A stretch of DNA of 64,000 nt, taken from the NCBI RefSeq assembly GCF_900115135.1, contig NZ_FOVK01000001.1:310001-374000 (forward strand), given 5' to 3'. Below are positions 16,697-25,543 of the stretch, one piece after another (position 1 is the stretch's first letter; each line of letters begins with the position of its first letter). A program made the translations under genes and the position numbers. Under the pieces are notes generated by a model, which was not told the origin of the DNA, made no database searches, and saw nothing but the letters and a program-made list of their open reading frames with translations. The DNA comes from Proteiniclasticum ruminis (GTDB lineage: Bacteria; Bacillota; Clostridia; Clostridiales; Clostridiaceae).

Positions 16697-17209
16697 ATTA
16701 TTAAACAAAACAACCCAATCAATCACGAAATAAGAGAAAAAGAAGTGAGACTTATTTCAAGTGAAGGTGAACAGCTGGGAATCGTCTCATCCAGAGATGC
16801 GCTGAAAATGGCTGAAGATCAGAATCTTGATCTCGTTATGATCGCTCCTACAGCTAAGCCACCTGTATGCAAGATTATGGATTACCATAAGTTTACATAC
16901 GAACAGGCCAAGAAAGAAAAAGAGGCCAAGAAGAATCAGAAGATCATCACCCTAAAAGAAATCCGATTCAGCCCTAAGACCGAAGAGCATGATATCACAA
17001 TCAAGGCAAACAAGGCACGGGAATTCCTGACAGATGGAGACAAGGTGAAGGTTACTGTGAGGTTTAGAGGCCGCGAAGCCGCCTACGCAGAAAATGGATA
17101 CAAGATCCTGAGTAATTTCGCATCAAAATTAGAGGATGTCGGTACGATCGAAAAGCCTGCCAAAATGGAAGGTCGTAACATGATCATGATACTGACTCCA
17201 AAGAAGTAA
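16697..17209 (+). CDS. infC: Translation initiation factor IF-3
   Basis: 170 residues. IF-3 motifs throughout: [64 protein letters not shown]. It blocks early joining of the 50S subunit and checks start codons. The start is ATT, at 16697 or 16700. GGAGG at 16687-16691 overlaps the only nearby GTG, so GTG 16691 cannot be the start. An AUU start is the known device by which IF-3 represses its own mRNA. First gene of infC-rpmI-rplT. Confidence 0.95.
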   Translation: MIKQNNPINHEIREKEVRLISSEGEQLGIVSSRDALKMAEDQNLDLVMIAPTAKPPVCKIMDYHKFTYEQAKKEKEAKKNQKIITLKEIRFSPKTEEHDITIKANKAREFLTDGDKVKVTVRFRGREAAYAENGYKILSNFASKLEDVGTIEKPAKMEGRNMIMILTPKK

Positions 17210-17231
17210 CAAACTTTAGGAGGAAGAAACG

Positions 17232-17429
17232 ATGCCAAAAATGAAAACCCATAGAGGCGCTGCCAAGAGATTCAGAAAAACTGGAAGTGGAAAGCTGAAG
17301 AGAGGAAAAGCTTTCAGAAGTCATATCCTTACTAAGAAGTCTTCCAAGAGAAAGAGAAATCTTAGAAAGACCGGGTATGTTTCTACAACACAAGAAAAGG
17401 CAATGAGAAAGTTGCTACCATACCTATAA
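17232..17429 (+). CDS. rpmI: 50S ribosomal protein L35
   Basis: 65 residues, very basic: [38 protein letters not shown]. It is the usual length for bL35. ATG 17232 follows AGGAGGAAG. Second gene of the operon, 22 nt after infC. It lies in the 50S subunit at the junction of several rRNA domains. Confidence 0.98.
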   Translation: MPKMKTHRGAAKRFRKTGSGKLKRGKAFRSHILTKKSSKRKRNLRKTGYVSTTQEKAMRKLLPYL

Positions 17430-17454
17430 TTAGAAGGATACAGGAGGATTAAAA

Positions 17455-17811
17455 ATGGCAAGAGTTAAAAGAGCCTTAAACGCTCGTAAGAATCATAAAA
17501 AAGTACTGAAGCTTGCAAAGGGATACTACGGTGCAAAGAGCAAGCTGTTCAAAACAGCAAATGAAACTGTTATCAGAGCTCAGAGAAATTCCTATATCGG
17601 CAGAAAGCTGAAGAAGAGAGATTTCAGAAGACTCTGGATCGCTAGAATCAATGCAGCTGCTAGAATGAATGGTCTGAACTACTCCAGACTGATGAACGGT
17701 CTGAAGATTGCTGGAATCGACATCAACAGAAAGATGCTTTCTGAGATCGCAATCCATGATCCAAAGGCATTTGCAGTGCTCGTTGAGACCGCAAAGTCCA
17801 AATTAGCATAA
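17455..17811 (+). CDS. rplT: 50S ribosomal protein L20
   Basis: 118 residues. [20 protein letters not shown], the long basic N-terminal extension that threads into 23S rRNA, and [20 protein letters not shown] in the globular part. It is needed early in 50S assembly and represses its own operon through the leader. ATG 17455 follows AGGAGG; last gene of the operon, followed at once by a terminator. Confidence 0.98.
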   Translation: MARVKRALNARKNHKKVLKLAKGYYGAKSKLFKTANETVIRAQRNSYIGRKLKKRDFRRLWIARINAAARMNGLNYSRLMNGLKIAGIDINRKMLSEIAIHDPKAFAVLVETAKSKLA

Positions 17812-17820
17812 AACCATCAA

Positions 17821-17848
17821 AATCACCTGTTTTCAGGTGATTTTTTAT
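17821..17848 (+). terminator. Terminator of infC operon
   Basis: 9-bp stem AATCACCTG/CAGGTGATT, TTTT loop, long T run. Confidence 0.9.
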
Positions 17849-17974
17849 TTTCCGATTTAATACCAATGGTTGAACATTTCAGAATTATTCTATAAGATGA
17901 AGAGTAAGATAGATTGCCGCTCTTATAAAGTCTGACAAGAGTGGTGTACTGATTAATTATTTACAAAAGGCATC

Positions 17975-18002
17975 TTGCAAAACACAAAAAAAGGCGTACA
18001 AT
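17975..18002 (+). promoter_or_regulatory. Promoter of ktrBA
   Basis: TTGCAA (17975-17980), 16-nt spacer, TACAAT (17997-18002). Upstream, CCGCTCTT/AAGAGTGG (17917-17944) can pair; no riboswitch motif was seen. Confidence 0.55.
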
Positions 18003-18043
18003 AATCCGAGTGACAGGCTAATATTGACAAACGAGGTGCTCCT

Positions 18044-19399
18044 ATGGAGAACATAAAAAAGAAGAAACATCTAAGTCCTTTTAAAATACTGGCAATAGGA
18101 TTTGCCACAGTCATCCTGACAGGAGGAATTCTCCTGTCCCTTCCAATATCCTCTGTATCTGGCCAATACACAAGTCTTCTGGATACCATTTTCACCGCAA
18201 CCTCTGCGGTCTGCGTAACGGGGCTTGTGGTTCTTGATACAGGAACCTACTGGTCGGTATTTGGACAATGGATTATTTTAATCCTAATCGAAATCGGCGG
18301 CCTTGGATTTATGGCATTATCGACAATCTTTGCACTGCTTCTTGGAAAGCGTATCTCCTTAAGAGAACGGCTCGTTATGCAGGAAGCATACAACACTTTT
18401 TCTTTACAAGGTGTCATCAGCCACGTTCGTTATATGCTGTTTTTCACCCTTGCCGTACAGGGAGGCGCTGCTCTCATACTGATGACACAGTTCATTCCCC
18501 TATATGGGATCGGAACAGGAATATATTATGGAATCTTCCATGCGATATCAGCATTCAACAATGCAGGCTTTGATCTGCTGGGCAACTTCACCTCAGTCAC
18601 TGTACTGAACACCAATAAGGTGGTGCTGATGACCTTAGGAACACTGATTAACATCGGTGGACTTGGCTATCTCGTATGGCGTGAAATCATCAGCAGCATC
18701 CGGTCGAAAAAGAAGTTAAAGAACTTCAGCCTTCACTCAAAAGTGGTTCTGACCATTTCACTGACCTTAGTATTATTCGGCTCATTGATTTTCCTGATCT
18801 TTGAGTGGAATAATCCTGCAACCATGCAAGGGATGAGATTTTCAGATAAAATCGTCAACTCGTATTTTTCTGCAACTACCCCTAGAACAGCCGGCTTCAA
18901 CAGCATCTCGAACTCCGAGATGTCTCCCGCCGGAAAGCTTCTGACCATGGCTTATATGTTTATTGGTGGTTCTCCAGGTTCTACAGCAGGAGGTGTAAAA
19001 ACCACCACACTGGGTATCGTGATTTTCACACTGATTTCTGTCCTGAAAGGGCGGGAAGACGTGGAGGTCTATCACAAGAAACTCTCACAAAGCACTGTAT
19101 ACCGCGCAGTGGCAGTTTTCTTGCTTGGCATATCCATTGTAATTATGGGCGTCATGGTGCTATCCATTGCAGAGGTAGGAGCAACCTTTGAAGTCATTCT
19201 TTATGAAGTCCTTTCAGCCTTCGGCACCGTAGGACTGACCCAAGGCATCACACCAAGCCTCACTGCAGTCAGCAAGGTCACTTTAACTCTCATCATGTAT
19301 ATGGGAAGAGTGGGTCCATTAACCGTCATGCTGGCCTTAGCAGGAAAACAGAGTAAAGCAAACGTTAAATATCCAGAAGGAAAACTTCTGATAGGATAA
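18044..19399 (+). CDS. ktrB: Potassium uptake protein, TrkH/KtrB family
   Basis: 451 residues with four pore repeats in the order P-loop plus two helices. Filter-like loops with the conserved Gly are visible: TSAVCVTGLVVLDTG, HAISAFNNAGFDLLG, TPRTAGFNS and GTVGLTQG; GGSPGSTAGGVKTTT is the typical third gate loop. Forms a membrane K+ (or Na+/K+) channel dimer. Length fits KtrB rather than the longer TrkH. ATG 18044 follows GAGGTG. The regulatory subunit gene follows 10 nt downstream. Confidence 0.94.
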   Translation: MENIKKKKHLSPFKILAIGFATVILTGGILLSLPISSVSGQYTSLLDTIFTATSAVCVTGLVVLDTGTYWSVFGQWIILILIEIGGLGFMALSTIFALLLGKRISLRERLVMQEAYNTFSLQGVISHVRYMLFFTLAVQGGAALILMTQFIPLYGIGTGIYYGIFHAISAFNNAGFDLLGNFTSVTVLNTNKVVLMTLGTLINIGGLGYLVWREIISSIRSKKKLKNFSLHSKVVLTISLTLVLFGSLIFLIFEWNNPATMQGMRFSDKIVNSYFSATTPRTAGFNSISNSEMSPAGKLLTMAYMFIGGSPGSTAGGVKTTTLGIVIFTLISVLKGREDVEVYHKKLSQSTVYRAVAVFLLGISIVIMGVMVLSIAEVGATFEVILYEVLSAFGTVGLTQGITPSLTAVSKVTLTLIMYMGRVGPLTVMLALAGKQSKANVKYPEGKLLIG

Positions 19400-19409
19400 G
19401 GAGAACGAC

Positions 19410-20075
19410 ATGAAAGCAAAACAATTTATTGTAATAGGACTAGGCCGATTCGGCCAAAGTGTTGCAAAGACACTATTTCAAATGGGATACGACGTTTTGG
19501 CTGTGGATGATGATGAAACCACCATTCAGGAAATTTCCGATTCAGTTACCCACGCAGTTCAAATGGATGCTACAGATGAGTACTCCTTGCGAACACTGGG
19601 TGTCAGAAACTTTGATATTGCAGTAGTTTCTATTGGTACAAATATCCAGTCTTCCATCATGGTGACATTGAACCTAAAAGAAGCTGGCGTAAAAAAAGTC
19701 ATTGCAAAAGCTACCAACGAAATGCACGCAAAGCTGCTGACAAAAATTGGAGCAGATCGGGTGATTCTTCCAGAATATGATATGGGTGTCCGCGTGGCAC
19801 ACAATTTGGTTTCTTCCAACATTCTTGATTTCATCGAGCTCTCACCTGATTATTCCATCATAGAGGTCAAAGCACCTGAAAGCTGGATAGGCAAAGACAT
19901 CAAGACCTTGGATGTCCGGGCAAAATATGGCATCAACATCATGGCGGTGAAATCAGGTATGGATATCAACATCTCTCCAAGTGCAACAGACCTGATCAAA
20001 CAGGAAGATATCCTTGTCGTCATTGGTTCTATTGATGATCTGTCACACATTGAAGGACTTGTGTCCAATGACTGA
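19410..20075 (+). CDS. ktrA: Potassium uptake regulatory subunit KtrA (RCK)
   Basis: 221 residues. RCK_N Rossmann domain with GLGRFGQSVAKTL nucleotide loop and the acidic VDDDE at the second strand, HAVQMDATDE, then an RCK_C domain (SIIEVKAPESWIGKDIKTLD). A cytoplasmic ring of eight such subunits gates KtrB and responds to ATP/ADP and c-di-AMP. AAGGAG precedes ATG 19410. Its stop overlaps the next start. Confidence 0.93.
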   Translation: MKAKQFIVIGLGRFGQSVAKTLFQMGYDVLAVDDDETTIQEISDSVTHAVQMDATDEYSLRTLGVRNFDIAVVSIGTNIQSSIMVTLNLKEAGVKKVIAKATNEMHAKLLTKIGADRVILPEYDMGVRVAHNLVSSNILDFIELSPDYSIIEVKAPESWIGKDIKTLDVRAKYGINIMAVKSGMDINISPSATDLIKQEDILVVIGSIDDLSHIEGLVSND

Positions 20076-20871
20076 GTTCCGGATTGAGAGTAAATCAAAC
20101 CCTGTGATCAAAATGGCGAAAAAACTGAAAGAGAAGAAATACAGAAATGAGAGCAGACGATTTCTTGTGGAAGGATTCCGGTTTCTGGAAGAAGCGCTGA
20201 AATCCGGGAAAAAAGTTGACAAGATCTTTTATGTTCCGGAAAAAGAAGACGACTTCAGAAAATATATTGAGCCTAATCTGAAAGGGGAAGAGATTTATAC
20301 CGTACCTGAAGCTCTATTGAAGGAACTGTCCTCTACGGTCCATCCCCAAGGGGTGGTTGGAATCGTCCAAATGGATGAATATTGTGAAACTAAGGACTCA
20401 GTCCCTTTCAGGAACTCCATGTATGTTTATTTAGATGGACTGCAGGATCCGGGAAATCTTGGCACCATCATCCGCTCTGCCCATGCTGCAGAAGCTGGCG
20501 GGATTCTTCTTGGAAAGAACACTGTAGATCCCTACAGTGACAAAGTCCTCAGAAGCTCCATGGGCTCAATATTTCATCTCCCTCTCTACAGTGATGGGGA
20601 TATGATGCTGAAAAAACTCCAGAGTCAAGGCTATAAACTTGCCGTTACGAGTCTGGAGGCAACAAGAAGTATTTATGAGGAAGATCTTACAAAGAACCTG
20701 ATCCTCGTCATCGGCAACGAGGGCAGTGGGGTGACAAAGGAGATTCAGGAAAACGCTGAAGTGCTTCTGAAAATCCCAATGCCTGGTGGTGCGGAGAGTC
20801 TTAATGCAGCTGTTGCCGCATCTGTTGTACTGTTCGAAAAGGTCCGTCAGACTCAAGGAAAGTCTCTCTAA
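20068..20871 (+). CDS. TrmH/SpoU family RNA 2'-O-methyltransferase (YsgA-like)
   Basis: 267 residues. N-terminal RNA-binding domain (ESKSNPVIKMAKKLKEKKYR, RRFLVEGFRFLEEAL) and SpoU fold with the knot motifs GLQDPGNLGTIIRSA, IVDP-like NTVDPYSDKVLRSSMGSIF and IPMPGGAESLNAAVAA. It methylates ribose in rRNA or tRNA. ATG 20068 overlaps the ktrA stop by 8 nt; the earlier in-frame start at 20014 would add residues encoded by ktrA. The gene directly precedes pheST, the same order as ysgA-pheST in Bacillus subtilis. Confidence 0.92.
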   Translation: MTEFRIESKSNPVIKMAKKLKEKKYRNESRRFLVEGFRFLEEALKSGKKVDKIFYVPEKEDDFRKYIEPNLKGEEIYTVPEALLKELSSTVHPQGVVGIVQMDEYCETKDSVPFRNSMYVYLDGLQDPGNLGTIIRSAHAAEAGGILLGKNTVDPYSDKVLRSSMGSIFHLPLYSDGDMMLKKLQSQGYKLAVTSLEATRSIYEEDLTKNLILVIGNEGSGVTKEIQENAEVLLKIPMPGGAESLNAAVAASVVLFEKVRQTQGKSL

Positions 20872-20951
20872 TCAAGACTTTATTGAGCTCAGTGTACAGT
20901 GTCAGATCTCCATAGATCCCATAGAATCGATGGGAAGTCGCTGAGAATGGC

Positions 20952-20980
20952 TTGCACATTTGCAAAATACCTTTTATAAT
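20952..20980 (+). promoter_or_regulatory. Promoter of pheST leader
   Basis: TTGCAC (20952-20957), 17-nt spacer, TATAAT (20975-20980). Confidence 0.75.
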
Positions 20981-20984
20981 AGAT

Positions 20985-21237
20985 TAGAACTCAAACTGAA
21001 TACTGTGCGAGGATGAAGAGAGTACCTGTACCCCTTCCAGTTAGGGAAAAAAAGCCATGGACTGAAAGCTTTTTATGGAAAGATACAGCGAAGTTCACTT
21101 TGGAGCATCAGAGGGGAAATCCAGTAGTCTCTGACGGGTAAACCGATACATTTAACTGAGCGGACAGAAGAATTCTGTCAATCAGGGTGGTACCACGGAA
21201 GTATTCCGTCCCTATTTATTAGGGGCGGTTTTTTTAT
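20985..21237 (+). ncRNA. Phenylalanyl T-box riboswitch
   Basis: Specifier TTC (Phe) at 21094-21096, in AAGTTCACTTTGGAGC. T-box AGGGTGGTACCACGG at 21184-21198. Terminator stem CCGTCCCT/AGGGGCGG (21206-21228) then a T run. Uncharged tRNA-Phe should relieve termination ahead of pheS. Confidence 0.94.
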
Positions 21238-21258
21238 TTATTTTGATAGGAGGAACAT

Positions 21259-22281
21259 ATGAGAGAACAAATTGACGCGATAAAACTGAAATTCAACGAG
21301 AGACTGACAGCTCTGTCCACCAGTGAAGAACTGGAGAAGCTGCGTGTAGAGGTTCTGGGCAAGAAAGGAGAGTTCACCCAGATTCTCCGAAGCATGGGCA
21401 GCCTCAGTGCAGAGGAGAGACCCCTCGTCGGAAAACTCGTTAATGAAGCAAAAGAGGAGCTGGAGGAAAAAATCCGCTCCGTGAAAGAAAGTCTCAAAGA
21501 ACGTGCTACAGACACCAAACTGAAAAATGAGGTCATAGACATTACGCTGCCTGGGGTAAAATCTCCCATGGGCGGAAAACATCCCCTTATGATGACCATG
21601 GAGAAGATTGAGAACATCTTCCTGGAAATGGGATTCACCATTGAAGAGGGACCTGAAGTAGAACTGGATTACTATAACTTCGAAGCGCTGAACATTCCGA
21701 AGGATCATCCCGCAAGAGGAGAACAGGATACTTTCTATATTGACGATCAGGTGGTACTGAGAACACAAACTTCTCCAGTACAGATCAGAACCATAGAAAA
21801 CCAGAAACCGCCCATCAAGATGATTTCTCCTGGTAAAGTCTACAGATCCGATGATGTGGATGCAACACATTCCCCCATCTTCTATCAGATTGAAGGCCTT
21901 GTGATTGATAAAGGAATCACCTTTGCAGATCTTAAAGGCACTTTGGATCTTTTTGTGAAGAAGATGTTTGGAGATGATATCATCACCAAATTCAGACCCC
22001 ACCACTTCCCATTCACAGAACCCTCTGCAGAAATGGACGGTACCTGCTTTGTATGTCATGGAGAAGGCTGCAAGGTATGTAAAGGCGAAGGGTTCATGGA
22101 ACTTCTAGGCTGCGGTATGGTGCATCCCGAAGTACTCAAAAAGGGCGGGATTGATCCCGAAGTCTATTCCGGATTTGCCTTTGGCTTCGGTCTGGACCGT
22201 ATGACCATGCAGAAGTTCGGTATTGACGACATCAGACTGCTGTATGAAAGCGATATGCGTTTCCTGAAGCAGTTCAAGTAG
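21259..22281 (+). CDS. pheS: Phenylalanyl-tRNA synthetase alpha subunit
   Basis: 340 residues. N-terminal coiled coil that binds tRNA, then the class II core: [39 protein letters not shown] (a zinc-like loop), WMELLGCG-like [33 protein letters not shown]. Active only as an alpha2-beta2 tetramer with PheT. AGGAGG precedes ATG 21259. Controlled by the T-box upstream. Confidence 0.97.
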   Translation: MREQIDAIKLKFNERLTALSTSEELEKLRVEVLGKKGEFTQILRSMGSLSAEERPLVGKLVNEAKEELEEKIRSVKESLKERATDTKLKNEVIDITLPGVKSPMGGKHPLMMTMEKIENIFLEMGFTIEEGPEVELDYYNFEALNIPKDHPARGEQDTFYIDDQVVLRTQTSPVQIRTIENQKPPIKMISPGKVYRSDDVDATHSPIFYQIEGLVIDKGITFADLKGTLDLFVKKMFGDDIITKFRPHHFPFTEPSAEMDGTCFVCHGEGCKVCKGEGFMELLGCGMVHPEVLKKGGIDPEVYSGFAFGFGLDRMTMQKFGIDDIRLLYESDMRFLKQFK

Positions 22282-22293
22282 GAGGAAGTAGAG

Positions 22294-24657
22294 ATGAAAT
22301 TACCAATAAACTGGCTGAAAGACTATGTAGATATAGATGTGGACGGAAAAACCCTTGGCGATGCTCTGACCCTTTCCGGCTCTAAAGTGGAAGGTCTCGA
22401 GAATCCCTTTGATATACTGAAAAACATTGTCACCGGAAACATCACAAAAATTGAAAAGCATCCGGAAGCGGATAAACTTCAGGTATGTACCGTGGAGATC
22501 GGTGAGGCGGAACCCATTGTCATTGTCACCGCTGCAACCAATATGAAGGAAGGCGACACAGTTCCAGTGGCGCTTCACCAGTCCACTCTTTTTGACGGTT
22601 CCGAAATCAAAAAAGGAAAGCTTCGCGGCATCTTATCCAATGGGATGTTTTGCTCTGAAGAAGAACTGGGACTGAAAGAAAAAGGCACCTGTGACGGTCT
22701 CATGATCCTTCCTCTGCATACTCCAGCAGGAAAAGACATCAAAGAAGTCCTTGGCTTGAACGGTGGTATTCTGGACCTGGAAATCACCTCCAACAGACCC
22801 GATTGCCTCAGCATCCTGGGTCTTGCCAGGGAAGTTTCTGCTGTATACGGCACCACACTGAAAAAACCTGACCTGGACTTCAAGTCACAGAAAAAAGACG
22901 TGGATCCCGTGAAAGTTTCTATAGACACACCTCTTTCCAGAAGATATATGGCCCGGGAAGTTGTGGATGTTGTCATCGGGGAAAGTCCGGATTTTATCAA
23001 GAGCAGACTTTTAGAAGCTGGCATCAGACCCATCAGCAATATGGTGGATTTGACAAACTTTGTGATGCTGGAAATTGGTCAGCCTCTTCATGCATTTGAC
23101 AAAAGAGAAATCGCCTCTGGCCATATCCGTGTCAAAGAAGCAGCCGGTGGAGAGAAATTCACAACCTTAGACGGAAACGAGCGGACACTGAGAGAAAAAA
23201 CACTGCTCATCATGGATGATAACAACATCATCGGACTTGCAGGTCTTATGGGCGGTCTGGATTCAGAGATCAAAGAAGACACTACCTCTGTCATACTGGA
23301 ATCTGCAAACTTTGATGGTGTGACCATTAGAAATGCATCCTCTTATCTGAATCTTCGCACCGATGCTTCCACAAGATTTGACAAAGACATTGATCCGAAT
23401 CTGGCAGAACTTGCCTTAGACCGAATCTGCCATCTCATTGAGAAGCTAGGCATCGGAAAGGTGCTGGACTATACTGTGGATGTTTATCCCATGAGAAGAG
23501 AGCCCAATCAGCTGGCTGTATCTACCGAGTACATCAACGGGTTCCTCGGAACAGATCTTTCCAGCCAAAAAATGGCGGACATCCTGAACGCCTTGGAGAT
23601 TGACACAAAGGTGGATGGAGATGTTTTAGAGATCACCACGCCAACCTTCAGAAATGATCTGTTCATCAAGGAGGACATCGTGGAGGAAGTAGCCAGGATT
23701 TATGGCTACAATAACATCACCCCAACCGTCCCACATGTGAATGCAGAGCGTGGAGGTAGATATCCTTATCAGATCTTAAGAAAAAGGCTTGAAAATTCAC
23801 TTGTGGCGCAAGGTCTTTACGAATCCATCAGCTACAGCTTCATTTCCAGAAAGGACCTGCAGAAAATACTTCTGCCTGAGGACTCTCCATTAAGAAATAT
23901 GGTGGAGATCCGAAATCCTCTGGGCGAAGATTTCTCCGTCATGAGAACCACCATGATTTCATCTATGATGGAATCTCTGGCTAGAAACGAAGCAAGAAGC
24001 AACGAAGAAGCCTCTCTTTATGAGATTGGCAAGATTTACCTGAAAAATGAAAGTCCGCTGCCTGAGGAAAGAGAAATTCTTACCGTAGGACTCTATGGAA
24101 AGGATCTCTTCTATCACCTGAAAGGCATCATAGAAGTCATCATTGAAGAGTTTGGTCTCACCAATATCTCCTACGAACGGGCAGACCATCCTTCCTTCCA
24201 TCCTGGAAAATCCGCCCATGTTCTTTTAGGGAAAAAGAAACTTGCAACCTTTGGTGAAATCCATCCAAAGGTTTCCCAGAACTACAACATGGAAAAAGCA
24301 TCTTACATTATGGAACTGGATCTTATGACCCTCTATAATGCAGCCGTGACCGAGAAAAAGTATGTGGAGATTCCAAAATATCCTTCTGTCACCAGAGACA
24401 TTGCTGTACTCATTGATGATGCTGTACTGGTTCAGGAAATGGAAATGATCTTCAAGAAGCAGGGGGGATCCCTTCTTGAAAGCTACACACTTTTCGATGT
24501 CTATAAAGGAAAACAGCTTCCAGAAGGAAAGAAGAGCGTCGCCTACAATTTAGTCTACCGGAACAAGGAACGGACTCTGACTGATAAAGAAGTCAATAAA
24601 GTTCATGAAAAAATCGTCCGTACACTGGAACATATGTTGGGGGCAGTACTGAGATAA
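22294..24657 (+). CDS. pheT: Phenylalanyl-tRNA synthetase beta subunit
   Basis: 787 residues. Domain order: EMAP-like tRNA-binding domain (about 40-150), B3/B4 editing domain (about 205-370), B5, the catalytic-like core and the ferredoxin-fold anticodon-binding domain (YPSVTRDIAVLI, VDVYKGKQLPEG-like FDVYKGKQLPEGKKS). The subunit edits Tyr-tRNA-Phe. 12 nt after pheS; AGGAGGAAG precedes ATG. Ends with a strong terminator. Confidence 0.97.
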   Translation: MKLPINWLKDYVDIDVDGKTLGDALTLSGSKVEGLENPFDILKNIVTGNITKIEKHPEADKLQVCTVEIGEAEPIVIVTAATNMKEGDTVPVALHQSTLFDGSEIKKGKLRGILSNGMFCSEEELGLKEKGTCDGLMILPLHTPAGKDIKEVLGLNGGILDLEITSNRPDCLSILGLAREVSAVYGTTLKKPDLDFKSQKKDVDPVKVSIDTPLSRRYMAREVVDVVIGESPDFIKSRLLEAGIRPISNMVDLTNFVMLEIGQPLHAFDKREIASGHIRVKEAAGGEKFTTLDGNERTLREKTLLIMDDNNIIGLAGLMGGLDSEIKEDTTSVILESANFDGVTIRNASSYLNLRTDASTRFDKDIDPNLAELALDRICHLIEKLGIGKVLDYTVDVYPMRREPNQLAVSTEYINGFLGTDLSSQKMADILNALEIDTKVDGDVLEITTPTFRNDLFIKEDIVEEVARIYGYNNITPTVPHVNAERGGRYPYQILRKRLENSLVAQGLYESISYSFISRKDLQKILLPEDSPLRNMVEIRNPLGEDFSVMRTTMISSMMESLARNEARSNEEASLYEIGKIYLKNESPLPEEREILTVGLYGKDLFYHLKGIIEVIIEEFGLTNISYERADHPSFHPGKSAHVLLGKKKLATFGEIHPKVSQNYNMEKASYIMELDLMTLYNAAVTEKKYVEIPKYPSVTRDIAVLIDDAVLVQEMEMIFKKQGGSLLESYTLFDVYKGKQLPEGKKSVAYNLVYRNKERTLTDKEVNKVHEKIVRTLEHMLGAVLR

Positions 24658-24676
24658 TCGGAAAAGAATCTTTAGA

Positions 24677-24712
24677 ATCCGTCAGGAAATTCTTCCTGAC
24701 GGATGATTTTTT
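24677..24712 (+). terminator. Terminator of pheST
   Basis: 12-bp perfect stem ATCCGTCAGGAA/TTCCTGACGGAT with a T run. Confidence 0.9.
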
Positions 24713-24823
24713 CAAGAAAACGAGCTATAATATTAGATACTGATGAATAATTGAGAATATTGAAAAATATAAAGATGCTAAAAACACAATGCATTCGGGG
24801 GCATGCAGAAAGGGGACGACAAG

Positions 24824-25444
24824 ATGAATAAAGTGACGGTACGGATCTGTGGTCAGGAGTACACCTTAAAGGGTGAGGAACCTGAGGAATATCTAAGAAA
24901 AGTCGGCAAAGAAGTACATCAGATGATCAGCTCCATGATGGAGAGAAACCGTCAGATGGATACTTCCTCCGCCTCTGTTCTGGCTGCGCTTAACGCCGTG
25001 GACAGACTATACAAAAAACAGGATGACCTGGAGAACCTCAAAAAAGAGGAAGGATCTGTGTACAAAAAAGCAGCGGGCATGAAAGAGGAAATGCAGCTTC
25101 TTGAGAATGAGGTGGAGAGAATCCAAAAGGAAAACAACCAGCTGAAAGAAACTCTCTCAAAACTTCAGGAAGAGGACAGCCGCGAAAAACTGGGCAAAGA
25201 GAGGGAAATCAAAAGACTGGAAACAGAGCTGAGGCTGACTCAGGACAGCGCCAAAGAATACCGTGATGAGAACGAAAGCCTCTCCAAGCTGAACAAAGAG
25301 CTGAAGTTTGAGCTGCAGTCCTACAAATATAAAGTGCTGGAGCTTCAGAAAAAACTCTTTGACACTCAGCTGACCCAGACGAAAGAGCTGAAAGAAAAAG
25401 AAAAAAAAGAAAAGAATCCCATCTTAAAAGAAAAATCCAGGTAG
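24824..25444 (+). CDS. zapA: Cell division protein ZapA with long coiled coil
   Basis: 206 residues. The N-terminal 90 residues are a ZapA domain (KVTVRICGQEYTLKGEEPEE, then a helix ASVLAALNAVDRLYK). The rest is a highly charged coiled coil ending in KELKEKEKKEKNPILK. ZapA bundles FtsZ filaments at the division site; typical ZapA is about 85-140 residues, so the coiled-coil tail is longer than usual. ATG 24824 follows AAAGGGG by 7 nt; an upstream in-frame ATG at 24803 is less well placed. Same neighbourhood (pheST, mutS2) as Bacillus zapA. Confidence 0.88.
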   Translation: MNKVTVRICGQEYTLKGEEPEEYLRKVGKEVHQMISSMMERNRQMDTSSASVLAALNAVDRLYKKQDDLENLKKEEGSVYKKAAGMKEEMQLLENEVERIQKENNQLKETLSKLQEEDSREKLGKEREIKRLETELRLTQDSAKEYRDENESLSKLNKELKFELQSYKYKVLELQKKLFDTQLTQTKELKEKEKKEKNPILKEKSR

Positions 25445-25459
25445 AAACGCCGGATTCCT

Positions 25460-25500
25460 ATGAAAACCAGAACGAAGAGGTCCTTCGTTCTGGTTTTCAT
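25460..25500. repeat. 18-bp perfect inverted repeat before U32 gene
   Basis: ATGAAAACCAGAACGAAG (25460-25477), 5-nt loop, its perfect reverse complement (25483-25500). No T run follows; TATAAT of the next gene comes at 25503-25508. It may terminate zapA transcription weakly or act as an operator or RNA element. No -35 box of good quality is visible. Confidence 0.6.
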
Positions 25501-25543
25501 GCTATAATAGATAGGTAAATTTTAAGGATTGAGGTAGATTTTT

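Noticed and set aside
17843-18043. c-di-AMP riboswitch before ktrB
   Set aside because: None of the conserved ydaO/yuaA sequence blocks is seen; only a weak hairpin at 17917-17944.
21238-22059. 273-codon frame antisense to pheS
   Set aside because: Mirror of the pheS codon pattern; no ribosome site and no domain.
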